A stretch of DNA of 64,000 nucleotides. Source: Lachnospiraceae bacterium. GTDB taxonomy: Bacteria > Bacillota > Clostridia > Lachnospirales > Lachnospiraceae. The stretch is taken from positions 1-64,000 of the forward strand of contig JAETTM010000003.1 in NCBI GenBank assembly GCA_021769135.1. The letters run 5' to 3'. Position 1 is the first letter of the stretch; each line of letters begins with the position of its first letter. This document shows positions 15,723 through 24,633 of the stretch, in pieces. A model generated the notes under the pieces. That model searched no databases. It was not told the origin of the DNA and was given only the letters and a program-made list of their open reading frames with translations. The translations under genes and the position numbers were made by a program.

Positions 15723-17879
15723 TCATTTATAGGCGGTTTCCTCATCCAGCCAGTCGGGTATCCTGTCTGCAATCAGCGAAGCGTAAGGAGAACCGCGGTA
15801 AACCGAACTGTCTATTTCCCCGCTTTTATACTGAATCTCCACATCGTACTCGCTGGAAAGCGCCCCCGGCAGCTTCCACCGCCTGCTTAAATTCGATGGA
15901 TACAACGCTTCCGCCAATTCCTTTATCTCTTCTTCCTCCGTAAACACCTTTGTCACCGACAAATCCTCCCTGCCCACGGACAATTGCGCTTCCGCATCCT
16001 CCATCTCATTCCTTCTTTCCTCATACAGCTTTCTTTCCTCTTCCGTATGGAGGTTAGTCACTTTAATGCTGGCGATTTGCTCTACATCCAGATAATTCTC
16101 TGTGCTAATCCCTTTTTCTTCCAGATACTTGCGAAGGTTCGTACAGGAGGGATACACATCAAACGATAAACTGTCGGTATAATAGGAATTGTTCCTCCAA
16201 CTTGTTTTCTTTTCTATTTCTATCACCCCGCATTTGAACTCATCCCTGAAATTGGTATAGGACAAGTTTTCCATATCCTTTTTCCACATTTCCCGGATAG
16301 TGGATACATCCCCAGGAGACAGATTGACTATCCGCAAGCCGTTGTTGAAGACCACCTCTTCCACTTCCTGCTTCTCCATCCGTCCATAATCCGCATCGTC
16401 ATAAGCCTGATATACCATCTTCTTATATTCTTCGCTTCCGGTTATCCTGTCCAGCAATTCATCCTCCATAGCGCTTACCGGAAAGTTTCTCCATACCACT
16501 TTCCCGCTTTTCATCCGATATGCCACATCCAGCCAAAAATACGGGGAATCCCCTTCTTCCTCTTCTGCCGCCTTCCGTGCGGACAGCTCGCATATGGCTT
16601 CGATATCCGTCACCCCCGGCTTGGACAGGGCATAATCTTCCACGCTGATATAATGCAGATTCTCGTCCATATAGGCCTGCCCCCAGGAATCGGGGAATAA
16701 AAATACGGCATCCTGCAGTTTTTCCGGCGAAGGTTCCCATGCATCATAACCTATCAAGTCAAAAACAAAAATACATGCAATGGCCGCCGTGCATGCCCCG
16801 GAAATCAATATCTGATATTTTTTCCTGAAAGCCGCCTTAATGTCCGCTTCATATATGACTTCAATCACGCAATTGCCCAATATCAGCGCAAGCGCTGCGC
16901 CGAAAATAACAAAGACTGCGCCGGCCATTACGATATTATCCACGGCTACCGCCACCACTAAAGATAAAGGCACCGTAAGAAGCAGTTTGACAACGGCCTT
17001 TGTCTTTTCAAAAGCCATCGCTTTCCCTGCCGCTTCCGCCGGCCTTTTGCTATAGCAATAATAGGCGATTCCGGAAAAAATTGCCGCCAGCAGCATACCC
17101 GCCATCACATAAGGAAGTGCGCCCAAAAAGCCGGTTCCCATCCCCGCCCCTGCATCATTCAGCCTGCCCACGGCTTTGCCATACCAATAGATAGGCGATG
17201 AATAAACGGCATTTTTACTGGAATAATTGCAGTAATAGGAAAAACATCTGCTTTCCAAGGTTTCCAGCAATGCCCTTATGACCAATTCATACCCCAGAAA
17301 AATCATCGCGGCAAAGATAGTTATAATAATATTCCCGGTCATCATTACCGCTACCGCAGTCAGCGCAAAGATGCCTATATACAATATGAGATGCATCAAT
17401 AGGGCGATGGCCGCCTGCTGAAAGATAGCTCCGGTCATGCCTCCGCTCACCCCTGCCACAAGCACTGCCAATAGCAGATTTACCAGATAAGGAATGAAAT
17501 AAATCATCACTCCATTGATAAAGATGACAGCGAATCTGCGGGATTTTTTTACCGGAACGCTGTGGTACATATCCACTTTCTTCCTGCTGTACAAATAGGA
17601 AAATCCCTGAATCGCGCAGATAATAGCGGCGCATACCACTATGGCTGCGGTTACGGCATTGCCTGCCTCCAGCCACCCTCTGCATGCTTCCACAAGCCTG
17701 AGCCTGGCCGCTTCGCCCACCAGGTTATCCATACGGTTATGCTCCATTTTCCGCCCCATCAGCATGGCCATGCCCACCGGGAAGTATACGAACCAAAGCA
17801 ACCCCGAGACAATCCAAATCCATATCCTTCGTTTATTGTTCTCCCTCAAACTAGCCCAAAATGAGTTTTTTGATGTCAT
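15723..17879 (-). CDS. ABC transporter permease, large ABC-2-like
   Basis: A 718-residue membrane protein. The N-terminal half (about 20-395) contains about ten transmembrane helices. The C-terminal 320 residues are soluble and probably extracytoplasmic, rich in charged residues. The start MTSKNSF at 17879 overlaps the ATPase gene by 28 bp and has a GGAGGTGG site. With the preceding ATPase and GntR regulator it forms a YtrA-like cluster of the kind that responds to cell-envelope stress or antibiotics. The exported substrate cannot be told from the sequence. Confidence 0.85.
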   Translation of the reverse strand: MTSKNSFWASLRENNKRRIWIWIVSGLLWFVYFPVGMAMLMGRKMEHNRMDNLVGEAARLRLVEACRGWLEAGNAVTAAIVVCAAIICAIQGFSYLYSRKKVDMYHSVPVKKSRRFAVIFINGVMIYFIPYLVNLLLAVLVAGVSGGMTGAIFQQAAIALLMHLILYIGIFALTAVAVMMTGNIIITIFAAMIFLGYELVIRALLETLESRCFSYYCNYSSKNAVYSSPIYWYGKAVGRLNDAGAGMGTGFLGALPYVMAGMLLAAIFSGIAYYCYSKRPAEAAGKAMAFEKTKAVVKLLLTVPLSLVVAVAVDNIVMAGAVFVIFGAALALILGNCVIEVIYEADIKAAFRKKYQILISGACTAAIACIFVFDLIGYDAWEPSPEKLQDAVFLFPDSWGQAYMDENLHYISVEDYALSKPGVTDIEAICELSARKAAEEEEGDSPYFWLDVAYRMKSGKVVWRNFPVSAMEDELLDRITGSEEYKKMVYQAYDDADYGRMEKQEVEEVVFNNGLRIVNLSPGDVSTIREMWKKDMENLSYTNFRDEFKCGVIEIEKKTSWRNNSYYTDSLSFDVYPSCTNLRKYLEEKGISTENYLDVEQIASIKVTNLHTEEERKLYEERRNEMEDAEAQLSVGREDLSVTKVFTEEEEIKELAEALYPSNLSRRWKLPGALSSEYDVEIQYKSGEIDSSVYRGSPYASLIADRIPDWLDEETAYK

Positions 17880-18756
17880 AACCGGCCACCTCCGTTTCAC
17901 TGATAAATATTTCTTCCAAGGAAAGGGGCAGGGCCTCAAAAAATACCGTATCCACCGTAGCGAAATGCCCTACGATTTCTTCCCTTGTTCCCCTTACCGT
18001 CAGAGTATATAAAGACCCTCTCTCTTCCTTTTTGATTATTTCAATCCCTTCCATGCCTTTCTGCTTATCCTCCTGGGTGGAAAAGACGCACTGCACCTTC
18101 TGGATATTGCATTTCATATCTTCCAATTCCCTGGAAAGAAGCACGCCCCCTTTATGCAAAAGCCCTACATGGTCGCAAATGTCTTCCAGTTCCCTTAAAT
18201 TGTGGGAAGCAATAATGGGTGTAAGCCCCCGGCTCCCCATTTCTTTTGCAAAAATACTTTTGATTCCCTGGCGCATTACCGGGTCCAAACCGTCAAAAGT
18301 TTCATCGCACAAAAGGTATCTCGTTCCCGAACAAATGCCGCACAAAAGAGCCAGCTGTTTTTTCATGCCTTTGGAAAATGTGTTGATTTTCCTCTTTTTA
18401 TCCAGGCCAAAACTGTCCAGGTAACGGTAAAAATCTTCCTTCCTGAATTCTTCATATACTGTAGAAAAATACTTTTCCATCTCCGCTGCATTGGCATTGG
18501 CAAAGAAATAAGGCTCATCCGCTATGAAAAATATTTTCTTCTTCGCCTCCACATTGTCGAATACCGGAATCCCATCCACCGTTATGCTTCCCTCATCCGC
18601 CTTCAAAACCCCTGCTACCATACGCAGAACCGTGCTTTTTCCTGCCCCGTTTGTTCCGATAAGGCCGAACACCGTGTTTTCTTTCATGTCTACGCTTACC
18701 CGGTCCACTGCCAATATGTCCGCAAAGGATTTGCTTATATTTTTTATTTCAATCAT
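17851..18756 (-). CDS. ABC transporter ATP-binding protein
   Basis: A 301-residue ATPase. Walker A is GTNGAGKST at about residues 34-42; the signature segment is the variant FSKGMKKQLAL; Walker B is YLLCDETFDGLD, followed by the H-loop ASHNL. The C-terminal 80 residues are an accessory domain. A GGGAGGGATGAAAGG site precedes the ATG. It pairs with the overlapping permease gene to form an exporter, under a GntR repressor encoded 110 bp upstream. Confidence 0.93.
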   Translation of the reverse strand: MIEIKNISKSFADILAVDRVSVDMKENTVFGLIGTNGAGKSTVLRMVAGVLKADEGSITVDGIPVFDNVEAKKKIFFIADEPYFFANANAAEMEKYFSTVYEEFRKEDFYRYLDSFGLDKKRKINTFSKGMKKQLALLCGICSGTRYLLCDETFDGLDPVMRQGIKSIFAKEMGSRGLTPIIASHNLRELEDICDHVGLLHKGGVLLSRELEDMKCNIQKVQCVFSTQEDKQKGMEGIEIIKKEERGSLYTLTVRGTREEIVGHFATVDTVFFEALPLSLEEIFISETEVAGYDIKKLILG

Positions 18757-18866
18757 CCTTTCATCCCTCCCTTTCTGCTTCCTTTTTTCCGTTGCTGCCT
18801 GACCGTCCTCCCTGCAGCCTCCCTATCCCATATGCCCTCTCCATCCTGCCTTTCCCTTTTTCAGGG

Positions 18867-19226
18867 CTATTCCTCCATTTCCTGCAAGCGCCCTATAAAA
18901 TCCGCCTTTGTCATTCCCAGCTCTTTACCTTCTTTATAGAGCAAAACCATCCTGTTTTTCAGTTCTTCTTTCCTCTCGTCCAAAAGATTTTTGCTATCTG
19001 AAATAAAATTCCCCCTGCCTTTCACTGTATAAATATATCCTTGCCGTTCCAGTTCCGCATACGCCTTTTGAATTGTATTCGGATTGATGGAAAGCTCCAC
19101 CGCCAGGCTTCGCACTGACGGCATCTGCTCATCCTTTTGTATGACGCCTTTCAATATGAGCAGCTTGAATTTTTCCACTACCTGCTCATAAATCGGCCTG
19201 GTATCTTTATAGTCAAGAATTATCAT
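18867..19226 (-). CDS. GntR-family transcriptional regulator, YtrA subfamily
   Basis: A 119-residue regulator. The winged-helix domain (about 8-75) contains PIYEQVVEKFK, MPSVRSLAVELSINPNTIQK and YIYTVKGRGNF. The short C-terminal tail (about 80-119) is the helical dimerisation part typical of YtrA proteins, with no ligand-binding domain. The ATG at 19226 has an AAAGGAG site; upstream in-frame codons are in intergenic DNA. It most likely represses its own operon, including the ABC exporter, through the palindrome overlapping its promoter region. Confidence 0.92.
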   Translation of the reverse strand: MIILDYKDTRPIYEQVVEKFKLLILKGVIQKDEQMPSVRSLAVELSINPNTIQKAYAELERQGYIYTVKGRGNFISDSKNLLDERKEELKNRMVLLYKEGKELGMTKADFIGRLQEMEE

Positions 19227-19245
19227 AGGCACTCCTTTCCTTTTT

Positions 19246-19264
19246 ATAGTATATACTGTACTAT
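19246..19264 (-). promoter_or_regulatory. probable GntR operator
   Basis: Inverted repeat ATAGTA-N7-TACTAT, 20 bp upstream of the gntR start, in an AT-rich promoter region (the minus strand contains TATACT). Its position suits autorepression by the adjacent YtrA-like regulator. Confidence 0.55.
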
Positions 19265-19350
19265 CACAACTAATACACATAATATACATCTTATATACCC
19301 GCCTGTCAACTGCTATTTTCTCATCAAGCTTGAAACGCCCCAAAGTAAAC

Positions 19351-19387
19351 AACGGATGCCAGGCTTTGCCAGCCATCCTTATGTTAA
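19351..19387. repeat. dispersed 37-bp repeat, copy 2
   Basis: Partner of 15311-15347, in the same orientation. Confidence 0.7.
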
Positions 19388-19630
19388 TCAAAAAAACACA
19401 AGGACATAGGCCCTCGCATTTTCGATTGTTCCATAGTGAAAATTTTTCTGAACTAATTGCCGGAATATCGGCAAATAGTAACTGATGCGCCTTATAGAAA
19501 GCCAAAGCAGGACGGCAAACGAAACACGGTCAAGGAAAATGCGGATTGATACAAAACTAATTGTGCGAGAGTCTGTAACGGCAGTTTCCGGCAGCCTTCC
19601 GCAGGCAGGGCTTTTGATGCCCGAATCCTA
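19388..19630. other. intergenic DNA with possible LacI-type gene remnant
   Basis: No intact gene is seen. The plus-strand frame at 19485-19590 encodes RIDTKLIVRESV, which resembles the extreme C-terminus of LacI-family regulators (a P-T-x-L-V-V-R-E-S type ending). No upstream domain remains in frame. A 9-base direct repeat AACTAATTG occurs near 19452 and 19556. This is a weak hint of a decayed gene only. Confidence 0.25.
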
Positions 19631-19633
19631 TAA

Positions 19634-19677
19634 GAAAAAACTCCTTGCGTGCGGAAAAACCTCCGTCGCAAGGAGTT
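19634..19677 (-). terminator. gpmI terminator
   Basis: Perfect arms ACTCCTTGCG and CGCAAGGAGT enclose a CGGAGGTTTTTCCG inner hairpin, followed on the minus strand by TTTTTT. It lies immediately after the gpmI stop. Confidence 0.88.
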
Positions 19678-19682
19678 AAAAA

Positions 19683-21227
19683 TTATTTCTTTATCAGCAA
19701 AGACTTTCCTGTCATCTCTTTCGGCTGTTCCATACCCATTATCTCAATCATTGTAGGTATAATATCCGCCAGGCAGCCGCCTTCCCTCAAAGTATAGCCC
19801 TGGTCATAGTTTACAAGGATAAACGGCACCGGATTAGTGGTATGTGCGGTGAACGGCTCTCCCGTTTCATAATCCACCAGCTGCTCCGCATTTCCGTGAT
19901 CGGCGCAGATAAACATTGTTCCATCCACTTCTTTAATCGCCTCCACAGCCTTGCCTACGCATTCGTCTACGGCTTCCACAGCTTTAATCGCCGCCGCCTC
20001 CACGCCAGTATGGCCAACCATATCCGGGTTTGCAAAATTAATGATTATTACGTCATATTTGCCGGATTTAATTGCCTCCACCAGCTTATCGCATACTTCG
20101 TAGGCGCTCATCTGGGGCTTCAAATCATAAGTCGCCACATCCTTCGGGGAATTTACCAAGATTCTGTCCTCCCCTTCATTAGGCTTCTCCACCCCGCCGT
20201 TAAAGAAAAACGTAACATGGGCATATTTTTCCGTCTCCGCAATCCTGGCCTGGGTCATATGGTTCGCTGCCAGCCATTCTCCAAAAGTATTTTCTACGGT
20301 TATTTTGTGGAAAGCCACTTCCTTATTGGGAATAGTGGGGTCATAGTCGGAAAAGCAGACATAAGTCAAATCCAGCCTTTTTCCCCTGTCAAAAGCGGTA
20401 AATTCATCGTTGCAGAAGCATCTTGTAATTTCCCTCGCCCTGTCCGGCCTGAAATTGAAGAAGATGACCGAATCCTTATCCTGGATTGTCGCTACCGGTG
20501 CGCCATCCCTCACTACTACCGTAGGCTTTACAAACTCATCCGTTTCCCCTCTTTCATAGGACTCCGCGATAGCGGCCGGCCCTCCTGCCGCAGTCAGCCC
20601 TTCCCCTTTCGTCAGGGCATCATAAGCCAGTTTAACCCTGTCATAATTGTTATCCCTGTCCATCGCATAGTAGCGGCCCATAACGGACGCCACTTCGCCT
20701 ACGCCGATTTCTTTCATTTTCGCTTCCAGCTCTTCCACAAAGCCCTTTCCGCTTTCCGGAGGGGTGTCCCTTCCGTCAAGGAAGCAGTGGGCATACACCT
20801 TGGACAGGCCATTCCGCTTAGCCAGTTCCAGAATGCCGTAAATATGCGTATTGTGGCTGTGCACGCCTCCATCGGACACCAGCCCGAACATATGGAGGGC
20901 GGAGTTATTGGCTTTGCAGTTATTCACCGCATCCATTAAGGCGGGATTTTCGAAAAAGGTTCCATCCTGAATCTCTTTGGTAATCCTTGTCAGCTCCTGA
21001 TAAACAATGCGCCCGGCCCCCATATTCAGATGCCCTACTTCGGAATTCCCCATCTGGCCTTCCGGAAGCCCTACAGCCATACCGCTGGCATTTCCCTTTA
21101 CAAAAGGATATTCCTTCATCAAGCTGTCCATGACCGGCGTTGCGGCTTCCGCCACCGCATTGCCGTCCTTTCTTTCATTCAGGCCATAGCCGTCAAGAAT
21201 CATTAATACCGTTGGTTTTTTGCTCAT
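19683..21227 (-). CDS. gpmI: 2,3-bisphosphoglycerate-independent phosphoglycerate mutase
   Basis: A 514-residue glycolytic enzyme interconverting 3- and 2-phosphoglycerate. It begins MSKKPTVLMILDGYG, and the catalytic Ser lies in GQMGNSEVGHLNMGAGR. Metal-ligand motifs of the alkaline-phosphatase fold are present: HSHNTHIYG, DGRDTPPESG, NFRPDRARE, NFANPDMVGHTG and ADHGNAEQ. The ATG at 21227 has a GGAGAAG site; the longer upstream frame is not family sequence. It is monocistronic, with its own terminator, and divergent from the CDF transporter gene. Confidence 0.97.
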   Translation of the reverse strand: MSKKPTVLMILDGYGLNERKDGNAVAEAATPVMDSLMKEYPFVKGNASGMAVGLPEGQMGNSEVGHLNMGAGRIVYQELTRITKEIQDGTFFENPALMDAVNNCKANNSALHMFGLVSDGGVHSHNTHIYGILELAKRNGLSKVYAHCFLDGRDTPPESGKGFVEELEAKMKEIGVGEVASVMGRYYAMDRDNNYDRVKLAYDALTKGEGLTAAGGPAAIAESYERGETDEFVKPTVVVRDGAPVATIQDKDSVIFFNFRPDRAREITRCFCNDEFTAFDRGKRLDLTYVCFSDYDPTIPNKEVAFHKITVENTFGEWLAANHMTQARIAETEKYAHVTFFFNGGVEKPNEGEDRILVNSPKDVATYDLKPQMSAYEVCDKLVEAIKSGKYDVIIINFANPDMVGHTGVEAAAIKAVEAVDECVGKAVEAIKEVDGTMFICADHGNAEQLVDYETGEPFTAHTTNPVPFILVNYDQGYTLREGGCLADIIPTMIEIMGMEQPKEMTGKSLLIKK

Positions 21228-21467
21228 TTCTTTCTTCTCCTTTTCCATAAATTTACTATCTGAACATAATATGAAAATGCTTTCAAAAATGCATGGATAA
21301 AAATATTGGAATCCGCTAGTAATTATACCCATTTTTCCTTCTCTTGTAAAGGAGATTTCCGCGATGGCAAAAAGTAATAGTTGTATTTTTTCCCAAAAAG
21401 AGATAAAATAGGCATATTATTCCCATAGACATATATACATTCAGATAATTTATCAGGAGATTTTATT

Positions 21468-22646
21468 ATGATATCGTTGCTTTCCAGATTATTTATTGCA
21501 GACAGAGAAAACACTTCAAATCCTGAAGTGCGCAAGGCTTACGGGGTACTTTGCGGCGGCGCGGGAATCGCCTTGAACATACTGCTCTTTGCCGGGAAAT
21601 TCCTTGCCGGCTTCCTCAGCAATTCCATTGCCATAACGGCAGACGCTTTCAACAACCTGTCCGATGCCGGCTCATCCCTCATTACCTTAGTGGGATTCCA
21701 GATGGCCGGGCAGAAACCGGATCCCCATCATCCCTTCGGCCATGGACGTATTGAATATTTGTCCGGGTTGTTTGTATCCGTGGCCATCCTCATTATGGCC
21801 TTTGAGCTCATTCAATCCTCCGTGGACAAAATCCTTCATCCCCAGCCCGTCATATTCAACTGGCTTACTATCGTTATCCTTCTTGTTTCCATTGCCGTCA
21901 AGTTTTATATGGCTTTTTACAATAAAAGTATAGGCAAAAAAATCGACAGCGCGGCCATGAAAGCCACGGCCACGGACAGCTTAAGCGACACTCTTGCCAC
22001 TACCGTGGTGCTGGCCGCTTCCCTGACCGCCCATTTTACCGGGCTTAAAATCGACGGCTATTGCGGCATCCTGGTCGGGCTGTTCATTTTCTATGCCGGA
22101 TACTCCGCCGCCAAAGATACCATCAGCCCTTTGCTGGGCCAGCCTCCCCAGCCCGACTTCGTAAAAAGCGTGGAAACTATCGTTATGAGCTACGAACATG
22201 TACAAGGCATCCATGACATGGTTGTCCATGACTATGGCCCCGGCCGGGTCATGATTTCCCTGCACGCGGAAGTTCCTGCAGACGGCAACCTCCTGGTGCT
22301 CCATGATATGATCGACAATATTGAGCACAGGCTCCATAACGAACTGCATTGCGAAGCCGTCATACATATGGACCCCATCATCACCGATGATGCGCAGACG
22401 AACCAGTTGAAAGGGCAGCTGGCAAATTTGCTTCATAACAATTACCCGGAAATCCGCTTCCACGATTTCCGCATGGTAAAAGGGCCTACCCATACGAATA
22501 TTATTTTCGATATCGTAGTTCCTTTCGGCTATAAGGCAAGCGATGAGACAGTCACCGACTTTTTACAAAAGGAAATCCACCGCATCGACAATACTTATTT
22601 TGCGGTTATCCAGGTGGACAAAGCTTATACAAGCAATGCCCTGTAA
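21468..22646 (+). CDS. cation diffusion facilitator (CDF) metal transporter
   Basis: A 392-residue metal/H+ antiporter of the inner membrane. About six transmembrane helices occupy residues 25-215. The metal site is indicated by TADAFNNLSDAGSS in TM2 and ATATDSLSDTLAT in TM5, and DPHHPFGHGRIEYLSG lies in the loop between. The C-terminal cytoplasmic domain (about 220-305) is the CDF dimerisation fold; a further 80-residue tail (about 310-390) extends beyond the minimal family length. The ATG follows an AGGAGATTTTATT site. Zn2+, Mn2+ or Fe2+ are possible substrates; the sequence does not decide. Confidence 0.94.
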   Translation: MISLLSRLFIADRENTSNPEVRKAYGVLCGGAGIALNILLFAGKFLAGFLSNSIAITADAFNNLSDAGSSLITLVGFQMAGQKPDPHHPFGHGRIEYLSGLFVSVAILIMAFELIQSSVDKILHPQPVIFNWLTIVILLVSIAVKFYMAFYNKSIGKKIDSAAMKATATDSLSDTLATTVVLAASLTAHFTGLKIDGYCGILVGLFIFYAGYSAAKDTISPLLGQPPQPDFVKSVETIVMSYEHVQGIHDMVVHDYGPGRVMISLHAEVPADGNLLVLHDMIDNIEHRLHNELHCEAVIHMDPIITDDAQTNQLKGQLANLLHNNYPEIRFHDFRMVKGPTHTNIIFDIVVPFGYKASDETVTDFLQKEIHRIDNTYFAVIQVDKAYTSNAL

Positions 22647-22709
22647 CGTATCTGACGCGCCCTCTTCGACCGGGCATTTCCTGCAATCCTTGTAAAATCC
22701 AAAATATAA

Positions 22710-22738
22710 TTGACTTTCTTCGCCTTATAGTTTATAAT
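22710..22738 (+). promoter_or_regulatory. promoter of the small membrane/YbjQ pair
   Basis: TTGACT (22710-22715), 17 bp, TATAAT (22733-22738). It is followed by an AAGGAGG ribosome site before the ATG at 22782. Confidence 0.88.
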
Positions 22739-22781
22739 AAATGCTGTATTATTTTACTAATACAATAAGGAGGTTGGTTTT

Positions 22782-23009
22782 ATGGATAGCCATACGAAGA
22801 AAATGATTGCACCTGTTATTATCGCCATACTTTTAGTCCTTTATTATATAGGTTTCTTCATTCTCTGTATCTGCATCCCGATACCTCCTGCATTGAAGCT
22901 TCTGCTGGGGCTTGTGCCCCTCCTGCTTGCAGGGGTGAGCATTTATGTCCTTGTGGAAAGGATTAAAGAGATAAGGAGTGGTGAGGAAGATGATCTTAGT
23001 AAATACTGA
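22782..23009 (+). CDS. small two-helix membrane protein
   Basis: A 75-residue protein of unknown function. Two transmembrane helices (about 8-32 and 36-60) are joined by a Pro-containing turn (CIPIPPALK) and followed by an acidic tail (EEDDLSKY). It has a strong promoter and ribosome site. The last 20 bases overlap the following YbjQ gene, so the two are probably translationally coupled and may form a complex; that is inference. Confidence 0.8.
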   Translation: MDSHTKKMIAPVIIAILLVLYYIGFFILCICIPIPPALKLLLGLVPLLLAGVSIYVLVERIKEIRSGEEDDLSKY

Positions 23010-23301
23010 TTACATTTCAGGCAAAAATCTGGAAATGCTTGGGCTTGTCAAAGGCAGCACCATACAGTCCAAAAATATTGGGAGGGATATTACCCAAAGT
23101 TTCAAGACCCTTGTAGGCGGCGAGTTGGGTGCCTACACGGAAATGATGAACGATGCCAGGGCCCTGGCTACCAAAAGAATGGTGGGTGAAGCGGAAGCCT
23201 TAGGGGCCGATGCTATTGTCAATATCCGCTATGCTTCCGCCGCCGTTATGCAAGGTGCTGCAGAAGTCATGGCCTATGGCACAGCGGTTAAATTCGTATA
23301 A
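22990..23301 (+). CDS. YbjQ/UPF0145 family protein
   Basis: A 103-residue cytoplasmic protein of the heavy-metal-binding (UPF0145) family. It begins MILVNTDYISGK and contains GLVKGSTIQSKNIGRDITQSFK, GGELGAYTEMMNDAR and GADAIVNIRYAS, which span the whole family length. The fold is pentameric in known structures and the function is not settled. The ATG at 22990 was chosen because of the family N-terminus; a GTG at 22978 is in frame. It overlaps the upstream small membrane-protein gene by 20 bp. Confidence 0.9.
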   Translation: MILVNTDYISGKNLEMLGLVKGSTIQSKNIGRDITQSFKTLVGGELGAYTEMMNDARALATKRMVGEAEALGADAIVNIRYASAAVMQGAAEVMAYGTAVKFV

Positions 23302-23336
23302 CTGCTTTGCGTATCCGGGCCTCTGGAAGGAAAAAT

Positions 23337-23367
23337 CGAGTAGGGGGATGTCCTTCTCCCCTACTCG
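23337..23367 (+). terminator. hairpin downstream of the YbjQ gene
   Basis: CGAGTAGGGG/CCCCTACTCG, ten perfect base pairs around an 11-base loop. There is no T-run directly after it, but a second hairpin follows. Confidence 0.6.
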
Positions 23368-23385
23368 CCGCGCGGGGCGCGTAAA

Positions 23386-23420
23386 AAAGGATGTTTCCAC
23401 CTAATGGAAAACATCCTTTT
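23386..23420. terminator. bidirectional terminator between the YbjQ gene and tRNA-Thr
   Basis: AAAGGATGTTTCC/GGAAAACATCCTTT arms with T-runs on both strands. It ends the plus-strand operon and the minus-strand tRNA-Thr transcript. Confidence 0.85.
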
Positions 23421-23425
23421 TTATC

Positions 23426-23498
<73 letters not shown>

Positions 23499-23557
23499 AC
23501 TCAACAAAAGTTATTATAAAGGCTATTTCCTTTTTTTGCAAGACAAATTTTCAAATT

Positions 23558-24469
23558 TTATAAATTTTTATTTTCTTTTTTATTTTCCGTTTCCATCAAA
23601 TGGACATCCATCTGAGGATAAGGTATGACAATGCCGGCTTCATCCAGGGCATACTTCACGTTCTCCGTCAATCGCCATTTGCCCGCCCAATACTCCTCCG
23701 ACATAAGCCAGCAGCGGATTCCCAGGTTCACAGAACTTTCCCCCAGTTCATCCACATAGATAAAATGCTCTTCTTCCTTCAAAACGGCTTCCTCTTCCTC
23801 CAGCACTGTTTGGAGAACTTTTTTAGCCAAACGGATATCCGCATCATATGCTATCCCTACTTTGATGTCCAACCGCCTTCTGTCGCAAGCCGTTACGTTG
23901 GTCAGGCTGGAATTGGCCAAGGCGCCGTTAGGAAGCACGATCACCCGGTTGTCGGGGGTTGTCAGCTTAGTATAGAACAATTCGATGGAAGCCACCGTTC
24001 CTTCATTGCCGTTAGTATCTTCTTTGATATAATCCCCCACTTTAAAGGGTTTTAGCAGCAGAATCAGTACCCCGCCCACAAAATTGGACAGGCTTCCCTG
24101 AATGGCCAGGCCGATAGCCACACCGGCCGAGCCCAACAGCGCCAGAATGCTGGCTGCATCCAGCCCAAAGCCTGAGGCTATCGTAATGAGAAGCACAACA
24201 TAAAGAGAAGCCTTTAAAAAGGAATCGATAAACTGAATCACCCCTTTATCCGCATTCCCTCTCGCCAAGGATTTTTTCACCAATCCGCGAATGACTTTAA
24301 TCAGCTGAACCCCTGCAAACAACACCAGGGCGGACAAAACAATCCGCATCCCCAAATTCCATGCCTTTTCCGGCAATTCCTGGAGGAATTTTTCTATCAT
24401 CCCCCTGTCAATTTCCTCTTCCGGCAAAAGCGCTGCCAGCATCTTCCAATCATTCATATATTTCCCCAT
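23558..24469 (-). CDS. small-conductance mechanosensitive channel (MscS family)
   Basis: A 303-residue membrane channel that releases solutes under osmotic downshock. It has about three N-terminal transmembrane helices (30-55, 75-100, 105-135). TM3 carries the Gly/Ala-rich pore pattern LALLGSAGVAIGLAIQGSLSN, and then GVLILLLKPFKVGDYI. The beta domain includes VIVLPNGALANSSLTN. The C-terminal alpha/beta domain ends near residue 280 with PYPQMDVHL. The start is either 24469 (MGKYMNDW) or the Met four codons later, which has a GGGGAAATAT site. Confidence 0.95.
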   Translation of the reverse strand: MGKYMNDWKMLAALLPEEEIDRGMIEKFLQELPEKAWNLGMRIVLSALVLFAGVQLIKVIRGLVKKSLARGNADKGVIQFIDSFLKASLYVVLLITIASGFGLDAASILALLGSAGVAIGLAIQGSLSNFVGGVLILLLKPFKVGDYIKEDTNGNEGTVASIELFYTKLTTPDNRVIVLPNGALANSSLTNVTACDRRRLDIKVGIAYDADIRLAKKVLQTVLEEEEAVLKEEEHFIYVDELGESSVNLGIRCWLMSEEYWAGKWRLTENVKYALDEAGIVIPYPQMDVHLMETENKKENKNL

Positions 24470-24524
24470 TTCCCTGCCGTTTTTCCCGCCATAAGCATCC
24501 CAGCCTTATTCCCGCGAGCAATGA

Positions 24525-24622
24525 GCCAAGTGCCGTGCTTAAACCCAACCTTTGGTTGGGTTGAGCATCTTGGCGAATGCCGCGAGGGTCAATACTCCGC
24601 TGCTTGCAGTGGGGTTATTGAC
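24525..24622. repeat. two long intergenic hairpins
   Basis: First hairpin 24525-24574: GCCAAG...CTTGGC outside a perfect AACCCAACC/GGTTGGGTT stem. Second hairpin 24588-24622: GTCAATA...TATTGAC with a CTCCGCTGC/GCAGTGGGG inner stem including G-U pairs. They lie between glgB (downstream end) and the MscS gene. Either may act as a terminator, but their length suggests an extragenic palindromic repeat. Confidence 0.6.
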
Positions 24623-24633
24623 TTTACCTGCTT

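Noticed and set aside
23337-23420. CRISPR-like repeats between the YbjQ gene and tRNA-Thr
   Set aside because: These are two unrelated hairpins, not repeats with spacers; no CRISPR array exists in the window.
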